DNA from: Salsuginibacillus halophilus | GTDB taxonomy: Bacteria; Bacillota; Bacilli; Bacillales; Marinococcaceae | Assembly: GCF_003014715.1 (NCBI RefSeq) | Contig: NZ_PYAV01000011.1 | Location: forward strand, 62,001 to 126,000 | DNA length: 64,000 nucleotides | Direction: 5' to 3' | Shown: piece by piece, positions 1 through 8,171 of the stretch | Layout: each line of letters starts with the position of its first letter | How positions within the stretch are numbered: the first letter of the stretch is position 1 | The notes under the pieces: model-generated | Seen by the model: only the letters and a program-made list of their open reading frames with translations | Database searches by the model: none | What the model was told of the DNA's origin: nothing | Made by a program: the position numbers and the translations under genes

Positions 1-353
1 AAAATCGTATGAATGATAAGCAATGTGATTAATTTAGAAAACAAAATTGAAGACCTTTTAATATCTTTATACATAAATATGATTCCACTATGTATTTCAT
101 CATAGAATACCTTTGAAATGATAAAAGCTAAAATAACAAATGGCAGTAATAAATTATGTAGTATACCAAACAACATATAAAATAAATCCAAGCCTGTCAT
201 GGTGATCCCACTATCAGTTTCAATTTGTAAAAAATCAGAATTAAATATTGCTGACAAAATCACAATAAATGGAACCAGTCCAAAGCACCAATATAACCAA
301 ATTGATTTCATCTTAATGGTGTTTTTAAAAATCGGTAAAAACAAATGATTCAT
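1..353 (-). CDS. ABC-2 type permease, N-terminal part (cut by window edge)
   Basis: The minus strand is open from an ATG at 353 to the left edge and encodes at least 117 residues beginning MNHLFLPIFKNTIKMKSIW. Hydrophobic segments at about residues 18-37 and 55-82 fit an ABC-2 type membrane subunit. The start lies one base after the stop of the upstream ATPase gene, so the two are translationally coupled and probably form one exporter. The gene is AT-rich like its partner. By analogy with BcrAB-like pairs it may export a peptide or lipid-active compound, but the substrate is unknown and the C-terminal half is not in the window. Confidence 0.75.
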   Translation of the reverse strand, partial: MNHLFLPIFKNTIKMKSIWLYWCFGLVPFIVILSAIFNSDFLQIETDSGITMTGLDLFYMLFGILHNLLLPFVILAFIISKVFYDEIHSGIIFMYKDIKRSSILFSKLITLLIIHTI

Positions 354-354
354 A

Positions 355-1221
355 TTATACTTCTTCCCCTTTCTTAAATAAATCTTTTAGATGATCTTTT
401 TTATTGATATCTGTGATAGATGTTTCCTCAGATAACACTTTGATTAAATCATTGAAATGCTCATTCTCTAATGACGTGGTTATTTCTTTATGATTCATTT
501 CAGTATGCTCGAATTTTTGTATTACTGACGGATCAATTTCATCATTGATTTTGATAACTGTAACAGAGGTTAACGATTTATCGAACTCTTTTACTAATAA
601 CCCGTTGTCTATATAAATGTATCGATCGCATATCATCTCTAATTCACTTAACTGGTGACTAGAAATCAATACTGTCAATTCTCTATCTACAACCCATTCT
701 CTTAATTTTTCTATTAAAGCAGTTACACCGTTAGGGTCTAACCCTACAAAAGGTTCATCCATAACTACGAGTTTAGGTGCAGAAGATAAACACATGGCTA
801 ACCCCAGCCTTTGTTTCATACCAAACGAAAATTGACTCGGGTTATGATCCTTTTCTTCCCATAGATCAACCAACATTAAGACATTTTTAATTTCTTTTTC
901 TGAATAGTCCATGTCATTAATTGTTAGATAAAATTTAATGTTCTCATATGCAGATAAATGATTAAAGAACGCTGATTCAATCATCAAATTCACATCTTTT
1001 AACATATTGTTACCTTTTAAGATGTCTCTATCATTAATAACGATTTCACCCTCAGTAGGTATTAATGATTTTGCTATTAGCTTCATAATTGTTGTTTTAC
1101 CAGCTCCGTTTTTCCCGAGTAATCCGACAATTTCTCCTTTTGTCAATTCAAAACTGACATCTTTAACCGCATATACATCACTTTTTTTAAACTTCTTTGA
1201 TAAATTCTTTACTGTCAACAT
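355..1221 (-). CDS. ABC transporter ATP-binding protein, BcrA/NatA-like
   Basis: About 288 residues with a full nucleotide-binding domain: Walker A GKNGAGKTT near residue 37, signature FSFGMKQRLG, Walker B LVVMDEPFVGLD and H-loop SSHQ. The C-terminal 80 residues are a variable tail typical of the bacitracin/lantibiotic-immunity type of ABC-2 exporters. An upstream in-frame TTG at 1242 is rejected because the AGGAGG ribosome site lies inside those first codons; ATG 1221 has normal spacing. It is followed directly by its permease gene. The pair is more AT-rich than most of the window, suggesting acquisition by transfer. The substrate cannot be told from sequence. Confidence 0.88.
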   Translation of the reverse strand: MLTVKNLSKKFKKSDVYAVKDVSFELTKGEIVGLLGKNGAGKTTIMKLIAKSLIPTEGEIVINDRDILKGNNMLKDVNLMIESAFFNHLSAYENIKFYLTINDMDYSEKEIKNVLMLVDLWEEKDHNPSQFSFGMKQRLGLAMCLSSAPKLVVMDEPFVGLDPNGVTALIEKLREWVVDRELTVLISSHQLSELEMICDRYIYIDNGLLVKEFDKSLTSVTVIKINDEIDPSVIQKFEHTEMNHKEITTSLENEHFNDLIKVLSEETSITDINKKDHLKDLFKKGEEV

Positions 1222-1304
1222 GACGTTTCCTCCTTCTAACAACGAATTACTTCAATCAATAGTATCCACCTGAACCCGAGGAGTGGGGCAGCCGCGGAAT
1301 TTAC

Positions 1305-1426
1305 TTATTTGCTCCTTGTTTCTCTTCAATTTGACGTCGAATAAAAACTAAAGCTAATAGGCCGGCTAAACAAATGATCAAAATCATTGAACTTGGTTGC
1401 CCGTAATTATAGTTAGAGTGCAATTG
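1305..1426 (-). pseudogene. Possible remnant of a membrane-protein C-terminus
   Basis: In the otherwise gene-free stretch 1222-1634 the minus strand is open for about 40 codons and ends in a hydrophobic helix followed by a charged tail (MILIICLAGLLALVFIRRQ, then an EEKQGANK-like end). No ribosome site precedes its internal ATG at 1387. It looks like the tail of a lost transporter gene rather than a working small protein, but a single-span peptide cannot be excluded. The rest of the gap is AT-rich and shows nothing else I can support. Confidence 0.25.
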
Positions 1427-1634
1427 TTACAACTAACGTATTTTTCAAATGATGTAAATTCATAATCGCCATAAATACCCTTGCTTTTAAAAAATAGTGC
1501 TATGCTTTATTGATAATCATGTCGGTTGTAGATAAAATAAATCTCAAATGATATTGTTGGATCAAATGGAATTTTTATCTTTTCACTAGTGATTACTTTT
1601 CTTAAAAAATTGATTCATAAAACAGGAGGATTCT

Positions 1635-1904
1635 ATGAGTACTGCAGAAACGGTTCCTGGTAAGAAGAATTCAAAGTCAATATTAAGCTTAAGCTTGGCG
1701 GTCATTTCTTTTGTGCTGCCGGTTTTTGGCTTAGCTGTAGCCGTTGCCGCTATAATGATGGCAAATACCGGCGCGAAAGAGATTCAACAAAGTGGGCGAG
1801 TCAATGCTGGTGAAAATTTAGCTTTAACAGCAAAAATCATCAGTGGTGTAAGTATTGTGATTCAGCTGATGGTTTTAATTGGTGTAATTGCTTTTTACGT
1901 GTAA
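1635..1904 (+). CDS. Small two-helix membrane protein, DUF4190-like
   Basis: An 89-residue protein with two hydrophobic segments (about residues 18-42 and 67-88) separated by a short soluble loop, MANTGAKEIQQSGRVNAGEN. The pattern of two helices around a loop containing a Gly-Ala-x-Glu/Lys stretch is that of DUF4190-type proteins, which are common in Gram-positives and have no firm function. An AGGAGG site sits 6-7 bases before the ATG, and a strong terminator follows, so it is a monocistronic gene. Location is probably the cytoplasmic membrane. Confidence 0.75.
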   Translation: MSTAETVPGKKNSKSILSLSLAVISFVLPVFGLAVAVAAIMMANTGAKEIQQSGRVNAGENLALTAKIISGVSIVIQLMVLIGVIAFYV

Positions 1905-1937
1905 AATTATATAATCCGCTTGCCGGTTCTCCGTCTC

Positions 1938-1973
1938 AGCCCTTTAGATGTTGCTATTCTAAAGGGCTTTTTA
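1938..1973 (+). terminator. Rho-independent terminator after the DUF4190-like gene
   Basis: Inverted repeat AGCCCTTTAGA ... TCTAAAGGGCT with an 8-9 base loop followed by a T run. Confidence 0.85.
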
Positions 1974-2280
1974 CTGCGTTAGAAGCTTCTTTTTATCATA
2001 ATTTTACTTTCAAGGTTAGGGAGAGAGGTTCACACTTTCTATTTCTTCTAATTAACCTAATTTTATACATATTGTGCGTGTGAAATCAACAATTGTTTAA
2101 ATCACAGCTTTCGTGGAATAGAAACACATTGTACACATTTTCTGATTTGGTAGTTTAAGAAAAAGCCCGATATATAGAGGTCTTTCGCGAATAAACGCGA
2201 GATTCATAAGCACTTACATTGCGCATACATAGAAAAGGAACATATAATTGTAGTTATGGTGTGTGACAATTTTAGTTAAA

Positions 2281-2335
2281 AATCTCCACGTGGATGCTTA
2301 CATAAGTCTTTTACAGATTGACGCACGTGGAGATT
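2281..2335 (+). promoter_or_regulatory. Perfect 12-bp inverted repeat before the EamA gene
   Basis: AATCTCCACGTG (2281-2292) is repeated as its exact reverse complement at 2324-2335, leaving a 31-base loop, 28 bases before the start codon of the exporter gene. No T run follows, so it is not a simple terminator. It could be an operator or a leader hairpin affecting translation. The rest of the 1974-2362 gap is AT-rich with no gene I can support. Confidence 0.5.
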
Positions 2336-2362
2336 GGCACGACGATGGAAGGGGGCATACGG

Positions 2363-3232
2363 ATGAAGTTTGCAGGTGTAGGTTTAGTGATGCTCGCCGC
2401 TATGTTTTGGGGCTTAAGCGGTGGGATTGGCGATATTTTAATGTCGCGAGGATGGGATCCGATTGTCATCTCATTTTACAGAGGTGCAATTGGGTTTATT
2501 TGTTTTTTAGCATGGTTTCTTTTTCACATTCGAAATCGTTGGACCTTTTCTCCTCGCTTATGGATATGGTCCTTATTAGCAGGCATTGGCGTCGCCGGTA
2601 ATTTCACATTTTATTTTATCGGAATTCAAGCTGCAAGCATTGCGGTTGCTGCGACGTTAATGTACACAGCGCCGGTGTTTGTCCTGCTCGTCTCGTTTAT
2701 ATTACGCATGGAACGGTCGACGTGGTTTAAGTGGGGCTGTATTTTCGGTGTACTTATAGGCATTATTCTTCTTACAGGTGCTTACAATATCGATACGCTT
2801 TCAGTGAGTTTGGTGGGCGCTAGTGCAGGACTTGCTGCTGGTCTTTCTTATGCTTTGTTTATCTTCGGCTTTAAAAACGCCTCTGCGCTTGGAAATCCGC
2901 AGACAACGTTGGTCATTGCGTTTTTTGCATTTTCCGTCATTCTGTTTCTCATTATGGACCGAGGTGAAGCTGCCGCTGTATTGGCGTCAAGTGACATTGT
3001 TCTATTGATTCTCTTAGGGGTATTTGGCGCTGGTGTTTCATTTATCATTTATTTGATTGGTATTCGTAAAACGACCCCAAGCACCGCTTCAATGGTAGCG
3101 ATGGTTGAACCGGTAACAGCTTCGTTATTCGGTGTCGTGCTGCTTGGCGACTTTTTAAATATAACGCAGGTGCTTGGTATGGCAATTATTTTGTTTACCG
3201 TCACTGTCCTTAGTGTGAAGCAGTCGAAGTAA
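2363..3232 (+). CDS. EamA/DMT-family transporter
   Basis: A 289-residue membrane protein with about ten hydrophobic segments arranged as two repeats of five, the drug/metabolite transporter (RhaT/EamA) pattern. The first repeat opens with MFWGLSGGIGDILM and the second ends in VEPVTASLFGVVLLGD, a hallmark of the family. Start chosen at ATG 2363 because GAAGGGGG lies just upstream; the longer frame from 2318 would place that ribosome site inside the gene. Members export amino acids or metabolites; the substrate here is unknown. The gene stands alone, with an inverted repeat upstream and a hairpin downstream. Confidence 0.88.
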   Translation: MKFAGVGLVMLAAMFWGLSGGIGDILMSRGWDPIVISFYRGAIGFICFLAWFLFHIRNRWTFSPRLWIWSLLAGIGVAGNFTFYFIGIQAASIAVAATLMYTAPVFVLLVSFILRMERSTWFKWGCIFGVLIGIILLTGAYNIDTLSVSLVGASAGLAAGLSYALFIFGFKNASALGNPQTTLVIAFFAFSVILFLIMDRGEAAAVLASSDIVLLILLGVFGAGVSFIIYLIGIRKTTPSTASMVAMVEPVTASLFGVVLLGDFLNITQVLGMAIILFTVTVLSVKQSK

Positions 3233-3334
3233 TGAAGTTCAGGTTCATAACGTGAACAGGTTGAATGCGTAGCTGTTTGAACCGTATCCAATTGGCGCTT
3301 GAGAGAAAAGAACAACAGTATAACAATAAGTGAG

Positions 3335-3382
3335 TCGTAACGAAAAAGTGGTATCCGGTCACTAATCGTTACGATTCTTTTT
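3335..3382 (+). terminator. Probable terminator downstream of the EamA gene
   Basis: TCGTAACGA at 3335-3343 pairs perfectly with TCGTTACGA at 3366-3374 and is followed by TTCTTTTT. The loop is longer than usual (22 bases). Confidence 0.5.
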
Positions 3383-3439
3383 AACTCATCCCGTATGTCT
3401 TTAAGCTCCTTGATCATGTCGGTTTTGTCTTAAACTTTC

Positions 3440-3625
3440 AATAAAAGCGGAGGCTGATATCGCTTTTTGGCGGACGCTTGCACCCGGAGGGCACAAGTGC
3501 GACATCGGTTTAATCTGCACTTACGCTTGAAGTCACCGTGTCTTCTTAGCTCCGTCACGATCTCAACTTCCTCGGCAGAAAGTTACTGCCTGCGGGATTT
3601 TCGGCTCGTGCTGTTCCTGATGGCG
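3440..3625. repeat. Decayed interspersed repeat, type 1
   Basis: A non-coding stretch of higher GC than its flanks, with short words (GCGGACGCTTGCACCC, CTTGAAGTCACCG, TGCCTGCGGGATTTTCG) of the kind found in interspersed repeats of alkaliphilic and other Bacillus relatives. No second copy is in this window, so the repeat status is recognition by style, not by direct comparison. Any ORFs across it are short and have no ribosome site. Confidence 0.35.
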
Positions 3626-3713
3626 TCGCCGCCGATGCTTGTCGGCCTAGCGTCATTTGATGGTCATGAATTGTAGAGAGCCTTTTGATCAAGCGATAAT
3701 TAGATGAACCAAT

Positions 3714-3946
3714 TCATAATGACGCTTCATGAGCGATCAAGCGAACCATATCCAATGGAAATCCTTAATGATCCGTTAAATAACGAGTAACCGAAACAAA
3801 AGACGGCGACTCCCAGAGGGTCAAGCGCAGGCTGAAGATCCACTTGTTCGGTTGGCAATCAAATCGAACAAGTTAGTTGAAGCCAAGCCCTCGGGAAAGC
3901 GTCCGTCTGGGGTGAAGGTTACGTTCATGATTCGGTTTTTTCTCTT
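3714..3946 (-). repeat. Interspersed repeat, inverted copy of 56922-57150
   Basis: Read on the minus strand this stretch matches 56922-57150 over most of about 230 bases, including ACCGAATCATGAACGT, GACGGACGCTTTCCCGAG, GAACAAGTGGATCTTCAG and GGGAGTCGCCGTCTT. Both copies contain an internal hairpin around TTGTTCGATT / AATCGAACAA. Neither is coding. The two copies lie 53 kb apart in opposite orientation, which fits a non-autonomous or decayed mobile element. Confidence 0.8.
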
Positions 3947-3949
3947 AAT

Positions 3950-4025
3950 AGGGCAGCCAGCGGCGTTTGAAGCCGTAGGTTGTGAGTTAATGTTAAGTTT
4001 TGTACTTTGTCTACAGCCTGTATTT
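3950..4025 (+). repeat. Short dispersed repeat related to 31880-31965
   Basis: Contains TTTTGTACTTTGTCTACAG, closely matched by TTTTGTACTTTGTGGACAG at about 31937. The preceding sequence (GGCTGTG / GGTTGTGAGT-like) is also loosely shared. It may be the end of a degraded element. It lies directly upstream of the pyrophosphatase gene. Confidence 0.4.
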
Positions 4026-4103
4026 TTTCAAACGAAAAAAATTGTATTTTATTGTAAATAAATTTGTTACACTATTAAAAGAAAAAATTAGGAGGTCGTG
4101 ATT

Positions 4104-4589
4104 ATGGGGAGTAGTGTCAGTGTTTTCGTAGAGATTCCTTACGGTAGTTCTAACAAATATGAGTTTGATATTGAAAAAAATTCATTTAAGTTGGATAGGG
4201 TCCTTTATTCTCCAATGTACTATCCTGCAGAATACGGTGAAATACCTCAAACTTTAGCTGAAGACGGTGATCCTTTAGATGCTTTGGTATTAGTTACTCA
4301 TCCGACTTTTTCCGGATGTATAATTGATACAAGAATTATTGGTGCGCTAACAATGGCTGATGAAAAAGGTAAAGATGATAAGTTAATAGGGGTGCCCGTC
4401 AACGACCCAAGATTTGCAAATGTGAATTCTTTGAAAGATATATCTCCACACATCTTAGAAGAAATAAAACACTTTTTTGAGACATATAAAGATCTGGAGA
4501 AAAAGCAAGTTAAAATAGATAAATGGGAAGATAAGTCTTCAGCATTGAAAATTTTGGATAGAGCCGTTCAAAACTACGGCAAATCCTAA
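4104..4589 (+). CDS. ppa: Inorganic pyrophosphatase, family I
   Basis: A 161-residue soluble enzyme that would hydrolyse pyrophosphate to two phosphates and so pull biosynthetic reactions forward. It carries the family I signature DGDPLDALV with its metal-binding aspartates, the YYPAEYG segment, and the D-E-K-G-K-D-D-K loop that supplies further active-site residues. Length fits bacterial family I enzymes (about 160-180). ATG 4104 is preferred over GTG 4098 because AGGAGG at 4090-4095 gives it normal spacing. Codon use is AT-rich and unlike the neighbouring metE, and the gene lies next to interspersed repeats, so transfer is plausible. Many Bacillus species use the unrelated manganese family II enzyme instead. 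Confidence 0.88.
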   Translation: MGSSVSVFVEIPYGSSNKYEFDIEKNSFKLDRVLYSPMYYPAEYGEIPQTLAEDGDPLDALVLVTHPTFSGCIIDTRIIGALTMADEKGKDDKLIGVPVNDPRFANVNSLKDISPHILEEIKHFFETYKDLEKKQVKIDKWEDKSSALKILDRAVQNYGKS

Positions 4590-4692
4590 AGTAGCAAATT
4601 AATGCGTTTAGAAGTTTCGGGATTAAGTCGTACTTTTATAATGATAAATGGTGAAGTTTGAACTGAGAATTTTTTTGAGCTTTAAAAACCTC

Positions 4693-4722
4693 TTGCTTTT
4701 TTCCGAGCATTCCGCTTAAAAT
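4693..4722 (+). promoter_or_regulatory. Candidate sigma-A promoter for the B12 leader and metE
   Basis: TTGCTT at 4693-4698 and TAAAAT at 4717-4722 with an 18-base spacer, about 30 bases before the riboswitch. Confidence 0.4.
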
Positions 4723-4750
4723 AATAACTATTCCAAGTGAATATGTGAAA

Positions 4751-4916
4751 GAACAGAAGGTACCTCGTTTTGAGGTTGAAAAGGGAATCCGATGAAAATT
4801 CGGAGCTGTCCCCGCAACTGTAAGTGCCGGCGAACGGATCAAGCCACTGGGGTGAAACACCCCGGGAAGGGATCTTAATAGGCGAAGGCACGAGCCAGGA
4901 GACCTGCCCGCTGTTC
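4751..4916 (+). ncRNA. Cobalamin (B12) riboswitch
   Basis: Conserved blocks appear in the canonical order: AAAAGGGAA, GCTGTCCCCGCAACTGTAA, GCCACTGG, GGGAAGG, GCGAAGG and GAGCCAGGAGACCTGCC (the B12 box). GAACAG at 4751 pairs with CTGTTC at 4911-4916 to close the aptamer. With a terminator between it and metE, adenosylcobalamin binding should stop transcription. This matches the known logic that the B12-independent synthase is switched off when B12 allows MetH to work. Confidence 0.97.
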
Positions 4917-5028
4917 TTTTCGAAAGTTTCTAATCTTCGGGGGGTGAGATTGGGGGCGACGAAAGATTGATATACAGGGGGACGTAGATCTGTCCCGCTT
5001 TCCAATTTGGCGTCGTTTATCATACTGC

Positions 5029-5066
5029 AGCCCTCTTTGTGCAAAGTGCACGAAGGGGGCTTTTTT
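5029..5066 (+). terminator. Riboswitch-controlled terminator before metE
   Basis: AGCCCTCTT ... GAAGGGGGCT with an inner GTGCA/TGCAC stem, followed by TTTTTT, 30 bases before the metE start. This is the expression platform of the B12 riboswitch. Confidence 0.9.
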
Positions 5067-5096
5067 ACGTTTGAAACATGCGAAGGAGTGAGGGCA

Positions 5097-7298
5097 ATGA
5101 ATAAAGCAACAACAATCGGTTACTTACAACTCGATGGCAAGCGCGCCTGGAAGCGGGCGCTGGAGTCATTTTGGCAGGAGAAAACGAGTGAAGAAGCGCT
5201 GCACCAAACGTTAAAAACGCTGCGGCTTCACCGCCTCCATAAACAGGAAAGTTACGGGATCGATCACGTGCCGGTAAATGATTTTACGTATTACGACCGG
5301 ATGCTTGATACAGCTTGGATGTTTAACCTCATCCCGGCGCGCCACCGCACGAACGACACACCGGACGTAACCGAGTATTTCGCCATGGCCCGCGGCACAG
5401 TTGACGCCGGCGCCTGCGCGATGAAAAAGTGGTTCAACACGAATTATCACTACATTGTGCCGGAATATGAGAACCAGCCGCTTAAACTAGTGCGCAATCT
5501 GCCGCTTGAAGCTTACGCTGAAGCAGAAGCTGCCGGTATCACAGATGCGAAGCCGGTGTTGATCGGACCGTATACTTTCGTGAAGCTTTCAAGCGGTTTT
5601 AACTCACTTGGTGAAGGCCTTGAAGCCGTACTCCCACTCTACACCCAAGTGCTTGCTGAGCTGAACGCCCGCGGGGTCAACTGGGTGCAGCTTGAAGAGC
5701 CGTATGCGGTTACGGACGAGGCAGAAGCAGACGCGGAATCTTTGGCACATGTGTATGAAACTTTATCTGAAGTTGCGCCAAACATTATGCTGCAAACGTA
5801 TTTTGAAGCGCCGGCGGTATATGAGACGCTGACCCAACTGCCGGTGGCCGGCCTAGGCCTTGATGTGACAAAGCCGCGGACACAAAAACTTTTAAAGACG
5901 CAAGGATTCCCGGCAGATAAAGTACTTGCAGCCGGTGTCATTCCAGGAGACCGGATTTGGAAGCAGGCGCCGGCGCAGGTGGAAACCCTGCTTCGTTTCG
6001 TTGAAGAAACAGCGCATCCGAAAGCGCTCTGGGTGCAGCCAACGACAAGTTTATTGCACGTACCTGAGACAAAAACACATGAAACACGGCTCTCCCAAAC
6101 GTTGTATGACCAGCTTGCGTTTGCAGATGAAAAGTTAGCTGAAGTGAAAACGGCCGCTTCCCGCACCGCGCCTGCTGAAACGACGCATCCGGCACCGGTA
6201 AATGAGCACGCAGCTGTCTTTGCCGGTGTGGATACCCATCGCGGCACAAACGCTGACAAGCGACGGGTCGCGCAGCAATCGTTTCAGCTTCCGCTTTTAC
6301 CGACGACGACTATTGGTAGTTTGCCGCAGACGACGGATGTGCGCAAACTGCGCAGGGATTATAAGCAGGGTGAGTTGAGCGCGGCGGCTTATGAGGAGGC
6401 GCTTGAGGCGCGGACGGCCGGCTGGATTGAGACGCAGGAAGCGCTCGGGCTGGATGTGCTTGTGCACGGGGAGTTTGAGCGTAATGATATGGTGGAGTAT
6501 TTTGGTGAGCGGCTTGAGGGTTATGCGTTCACGGATTTTGGCTGGGTGCAGTCGTATGGCTCGCGTGGGGTGAAGCCGCCGATTGTGCATGATACGGTGC
6601 ACCGGCCGGAGGCGATGACGGTGAAAGCGGCGGTGCATGCGCAGTCGTTAACGGAGAAGCCGCTGAAGGGGATGTTGACCGGACCGGTGACGATGGTGAA
6701 CTGGTCGTTTCTGCCGGAGGATCAGCCGAAGTCGGTGACGGCAGCGGAAGTGGCTGAAGCGCTTGCTGAAGAGGTGCGTGATCTGGAGGCGGCAGGGATT
6801 ACGATGATTCAAATTGATGAGCCGGCGTTTAAGGAAGGGTACCCGCTTCGGGCTGCGGATCAAGCGGCATATGAAGATTGGGCGGTGCGCACGTTTCAGC
6901 GGACACACCGGGATGTGGCGGACAGTACGCAGGTTCATACGCACATGTGCTACAGCCAGTTTGAAGAGATTCTGGAGGCGGTCGGTGCAATGGATGCGGA
7001 TGTGATTTCAATTGAAGCATCGAGAAGCCGCGGCAAGATTCTTGAAGCGTTTGCGGACGGGCAGTTTGTCAATGACATCGGCTTAGGCGTGTATGATATT
7101 CACTCACCGCGCACGCCGGCCGTTGCGGAGATGGAAGCGATGATTGAGCGCTGCCTCGACTTGTTCCCGGCAGAGCGCTTCTGGGTCAACCCGGACTGCG
7201 GCTTAAAGACACGTTCTGAAGCTGAAGCCAAAGCCTCGCTTGAAGCGATGGTGGAAGCGGCACGAAACGTACGTGAAAGAGTTGAGGCCAAAGTGTAG
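5097..7298 (+). CDS. metE: Cobalamin-independent methionine synthase
   Basis: A 733-residue cytosolic enzyme that moves the methyl group of 5-methyltetrahydropteroyl-triglutamate to homocysteine in the last step of methionine synthesis. The N-terminal half is the folate-binding Meth_synt_1 domain. The C-terminal half (from about residue 400, PTTTIGSLPQT) is the catalytic Meth_synt_2 barrel, with zinc ligands in VHTHMCYSQF and NPDCGLKTR and the homocysteine-site IDEPAF segment. ATG 5097 follows GAAGGAGTGAGG; the open frame upstream runs through the terminator and is not coding. Expression is controlled by the B12 riboswitch. Bases after about 6290 are richer in GC and use different codons from the first half, possibly a recombination join. 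Confidence 0.97.
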   Translation: MNKATTIGYLQLDGKRAWKRALESFWQEKTSEEALHQTLKTLRLHRLHKQESYGIDHVPVNDFTYYDRMLDTAWMFNLIPARHRTNDTPDVTEYFAMARGTVDAGACAMKKWFNTNYHYIVPEYENQPLKLVRNLPLEAYAEAEAAGITDAKPVLIGPYTFVKLSSGFNSLGEGLEAVLPLYTQVLAELNARGVNWVQLEEPYAVTDEAEADAESLAHVYETLSEVAPNIMLQTYFEAPAVYETLTQLPVAGLGLDVTKPRTQKLLKTQGFPADKVLAAGVIPGDRIWKQAPAQVETLLRFVEETAHPKALWVQPTTSLLHVPETKTHETRLSQTLYDQLAFADEKLAEVKTAASRTAPAETTHPAPVNEHAAVFAGVDTHRGTNADKRRVAQQSFQLPLLPTTTIGSLPQTTDVRKLRRDYKQGELSAAAYEEALEARTAGWIETQEALGLDVLVHGEFERNDMVEYFGERLEGYAFTDFGWVQSYGSRGVKPPIVHDTVHRPEAMTVKAAVHAQSLTEKPLKGMLTGPVTMVNWSFLPEDQPKSVTAAEVAEALAEEVRDLEAAGITMIQIDEPAFKEGYPLRAADQAAYEDWAVRTFQRTHRDVADSTQVHTHMCYSQFEEILEAVGAMDADVISIEASRSRGKILEAFADGQFVNDIGLGVYDIHSPRTPAVAEMEAMIERCLDLFPAERFWVNPDCGLKTRSEAEAKASLEAMVEAARNVRERVEAKV

Positions 7299-7317
7299 AC
7301 AGGTGGCTTGATGAGCA

Positions 7318-7531
7318 GAGGCTGCTGCCCGGCTGGCGGTGGTTACTGCCCGGATGCGGTGGCTACTGCACGGTTAGCAGGAGGTGCTGCCCGGCTGGAA
7401 GTGGTTACTGCACGGCTGGCGGCGGCTACTGCCCGGTTAAGGTGAGGAGCTGCACGATTAAGGTGAGGAGCTGCCCGGCTGGAGGTGGTTACTGCCCGGA
7501 TGCGGTGGCTACTGCACGGTTAGCAGGAGGA
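7318..7531 (+). repeat. Tandem repeat array 1 (about 21-bp unit)
   Basis: About ten imperfect units built on CTGCCCGGCTGG and TACTGCACGGTTAG words, spaced 20-22 bases. It lies between the metE stop and the next terminator, so it should be transcribed as the metE 3' UTR. One of seven such arrays in the window. Confidence 0.85.
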
Positions 7532-7541
7532 ACTTATATTG

Positions 7542-7573
7542 AAAGGAAGCGGGTCATTCCGCTTCCTTTTTTT
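7542..7573 (+). terminator. metE: Terminator of the metE transcript
   Basis: AAAGGAAGCGG / CCGCTTCCTTT stem followed by a T run, placed after repeat array 1. Confidence 0.88.
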
Positions 7574-7705
7574 AATCAGCAGAAGCAAGATACGTTATAT
7601 GAAAAATCTCTTTGTAGTGTGAATCTACTTGTTTATCTTCATTAGACAGATTACAATTAATTGCATCATAAGAAAAATATAACTTTAAAATACAAGGGAG
7701 ATTCT

Positions 7706-7798
7706 ATTATTTTTGTTAATATTGCTTTCTCAATTTTTACGATAATAGCATTGATTTTGATTATCACATTCGTAGTCTTTCTTATGAAGAAAAAATGA
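7706..7798 (+). CDS. Possible single-span membrane microprotein, ATT start
   Basis: Thirty codons encoding one hydrophobic helix, then a basic end (FLMKKK). AAGGGAG at 7694-7700 stands 5 bases before an in-frame ATT codon, and no ATG, GTG or TTG is better placed. A strong terminator follows at 7839. The layout (ribosome site, helix, positive tail, terminator) is that of a small membrane peptide gene, but the ATT start is rare and makes the call uncertain. No family is recognised. Confidence 0.35.
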   Translation: MIFVNIAFSIFTIIALILIITFVVFLMKKK

Positions 7799-7838
7799 AT
7801 TGGAAAATTTATCATTAAAAATGTTCAGCATGGTAATG

Positions 7839-7883
7839 CACCTCGGAAGTTAGATTTATGACGCTAACTCTCGAGGTGTTTTT
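7839..7883 (+). terminator. Strong terminator after the microprotein
   Basis: CACCTCGGAAGTTAG pairs with CTAACTCTCGAGGTG and is followed by TTTTTG. The remaining 7884-8171 stretch shows no gene; it presumably holds the promoter of the LacI-type regulator. Confidence 0.88.
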
Positions 7884-8171
7884 GTAGGGTGATACGTATA
7901 AAATTAAAGAATATTTTACTTTCAGAAAGTATTCTCCGGTCAAAAGTAGTAATTATTTCATTCCTTTTAGTAACTATCACACGATCGCTATGTTAGCATC
8001 CATTCAATTGCGAGTTATATAACTACCCTTCAGCTATCATCGATATATTCAACGCTGAACGCCTGTTACGCAAAGAATTCGTTTTGCAATCCATCGAAAA
8101 GGTGGGTAAAATAAAGGTGATTGCAACTGGTTTCAAAATTCGATGCGGACACCATCACGAGGGGTTTTACT

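Noticed and set aside
2263-2601. Plus-strand frame of 112 codons over the EamA start
   Set aside because: Out of frame with the clear EamA protein and without a ribosome site.
5639-6259. Antisense frame of 206 codons inside metE
   Set aside because: Low-complexity shadow of a GC-rich coding strand, without ribosome site or recognisable domain.
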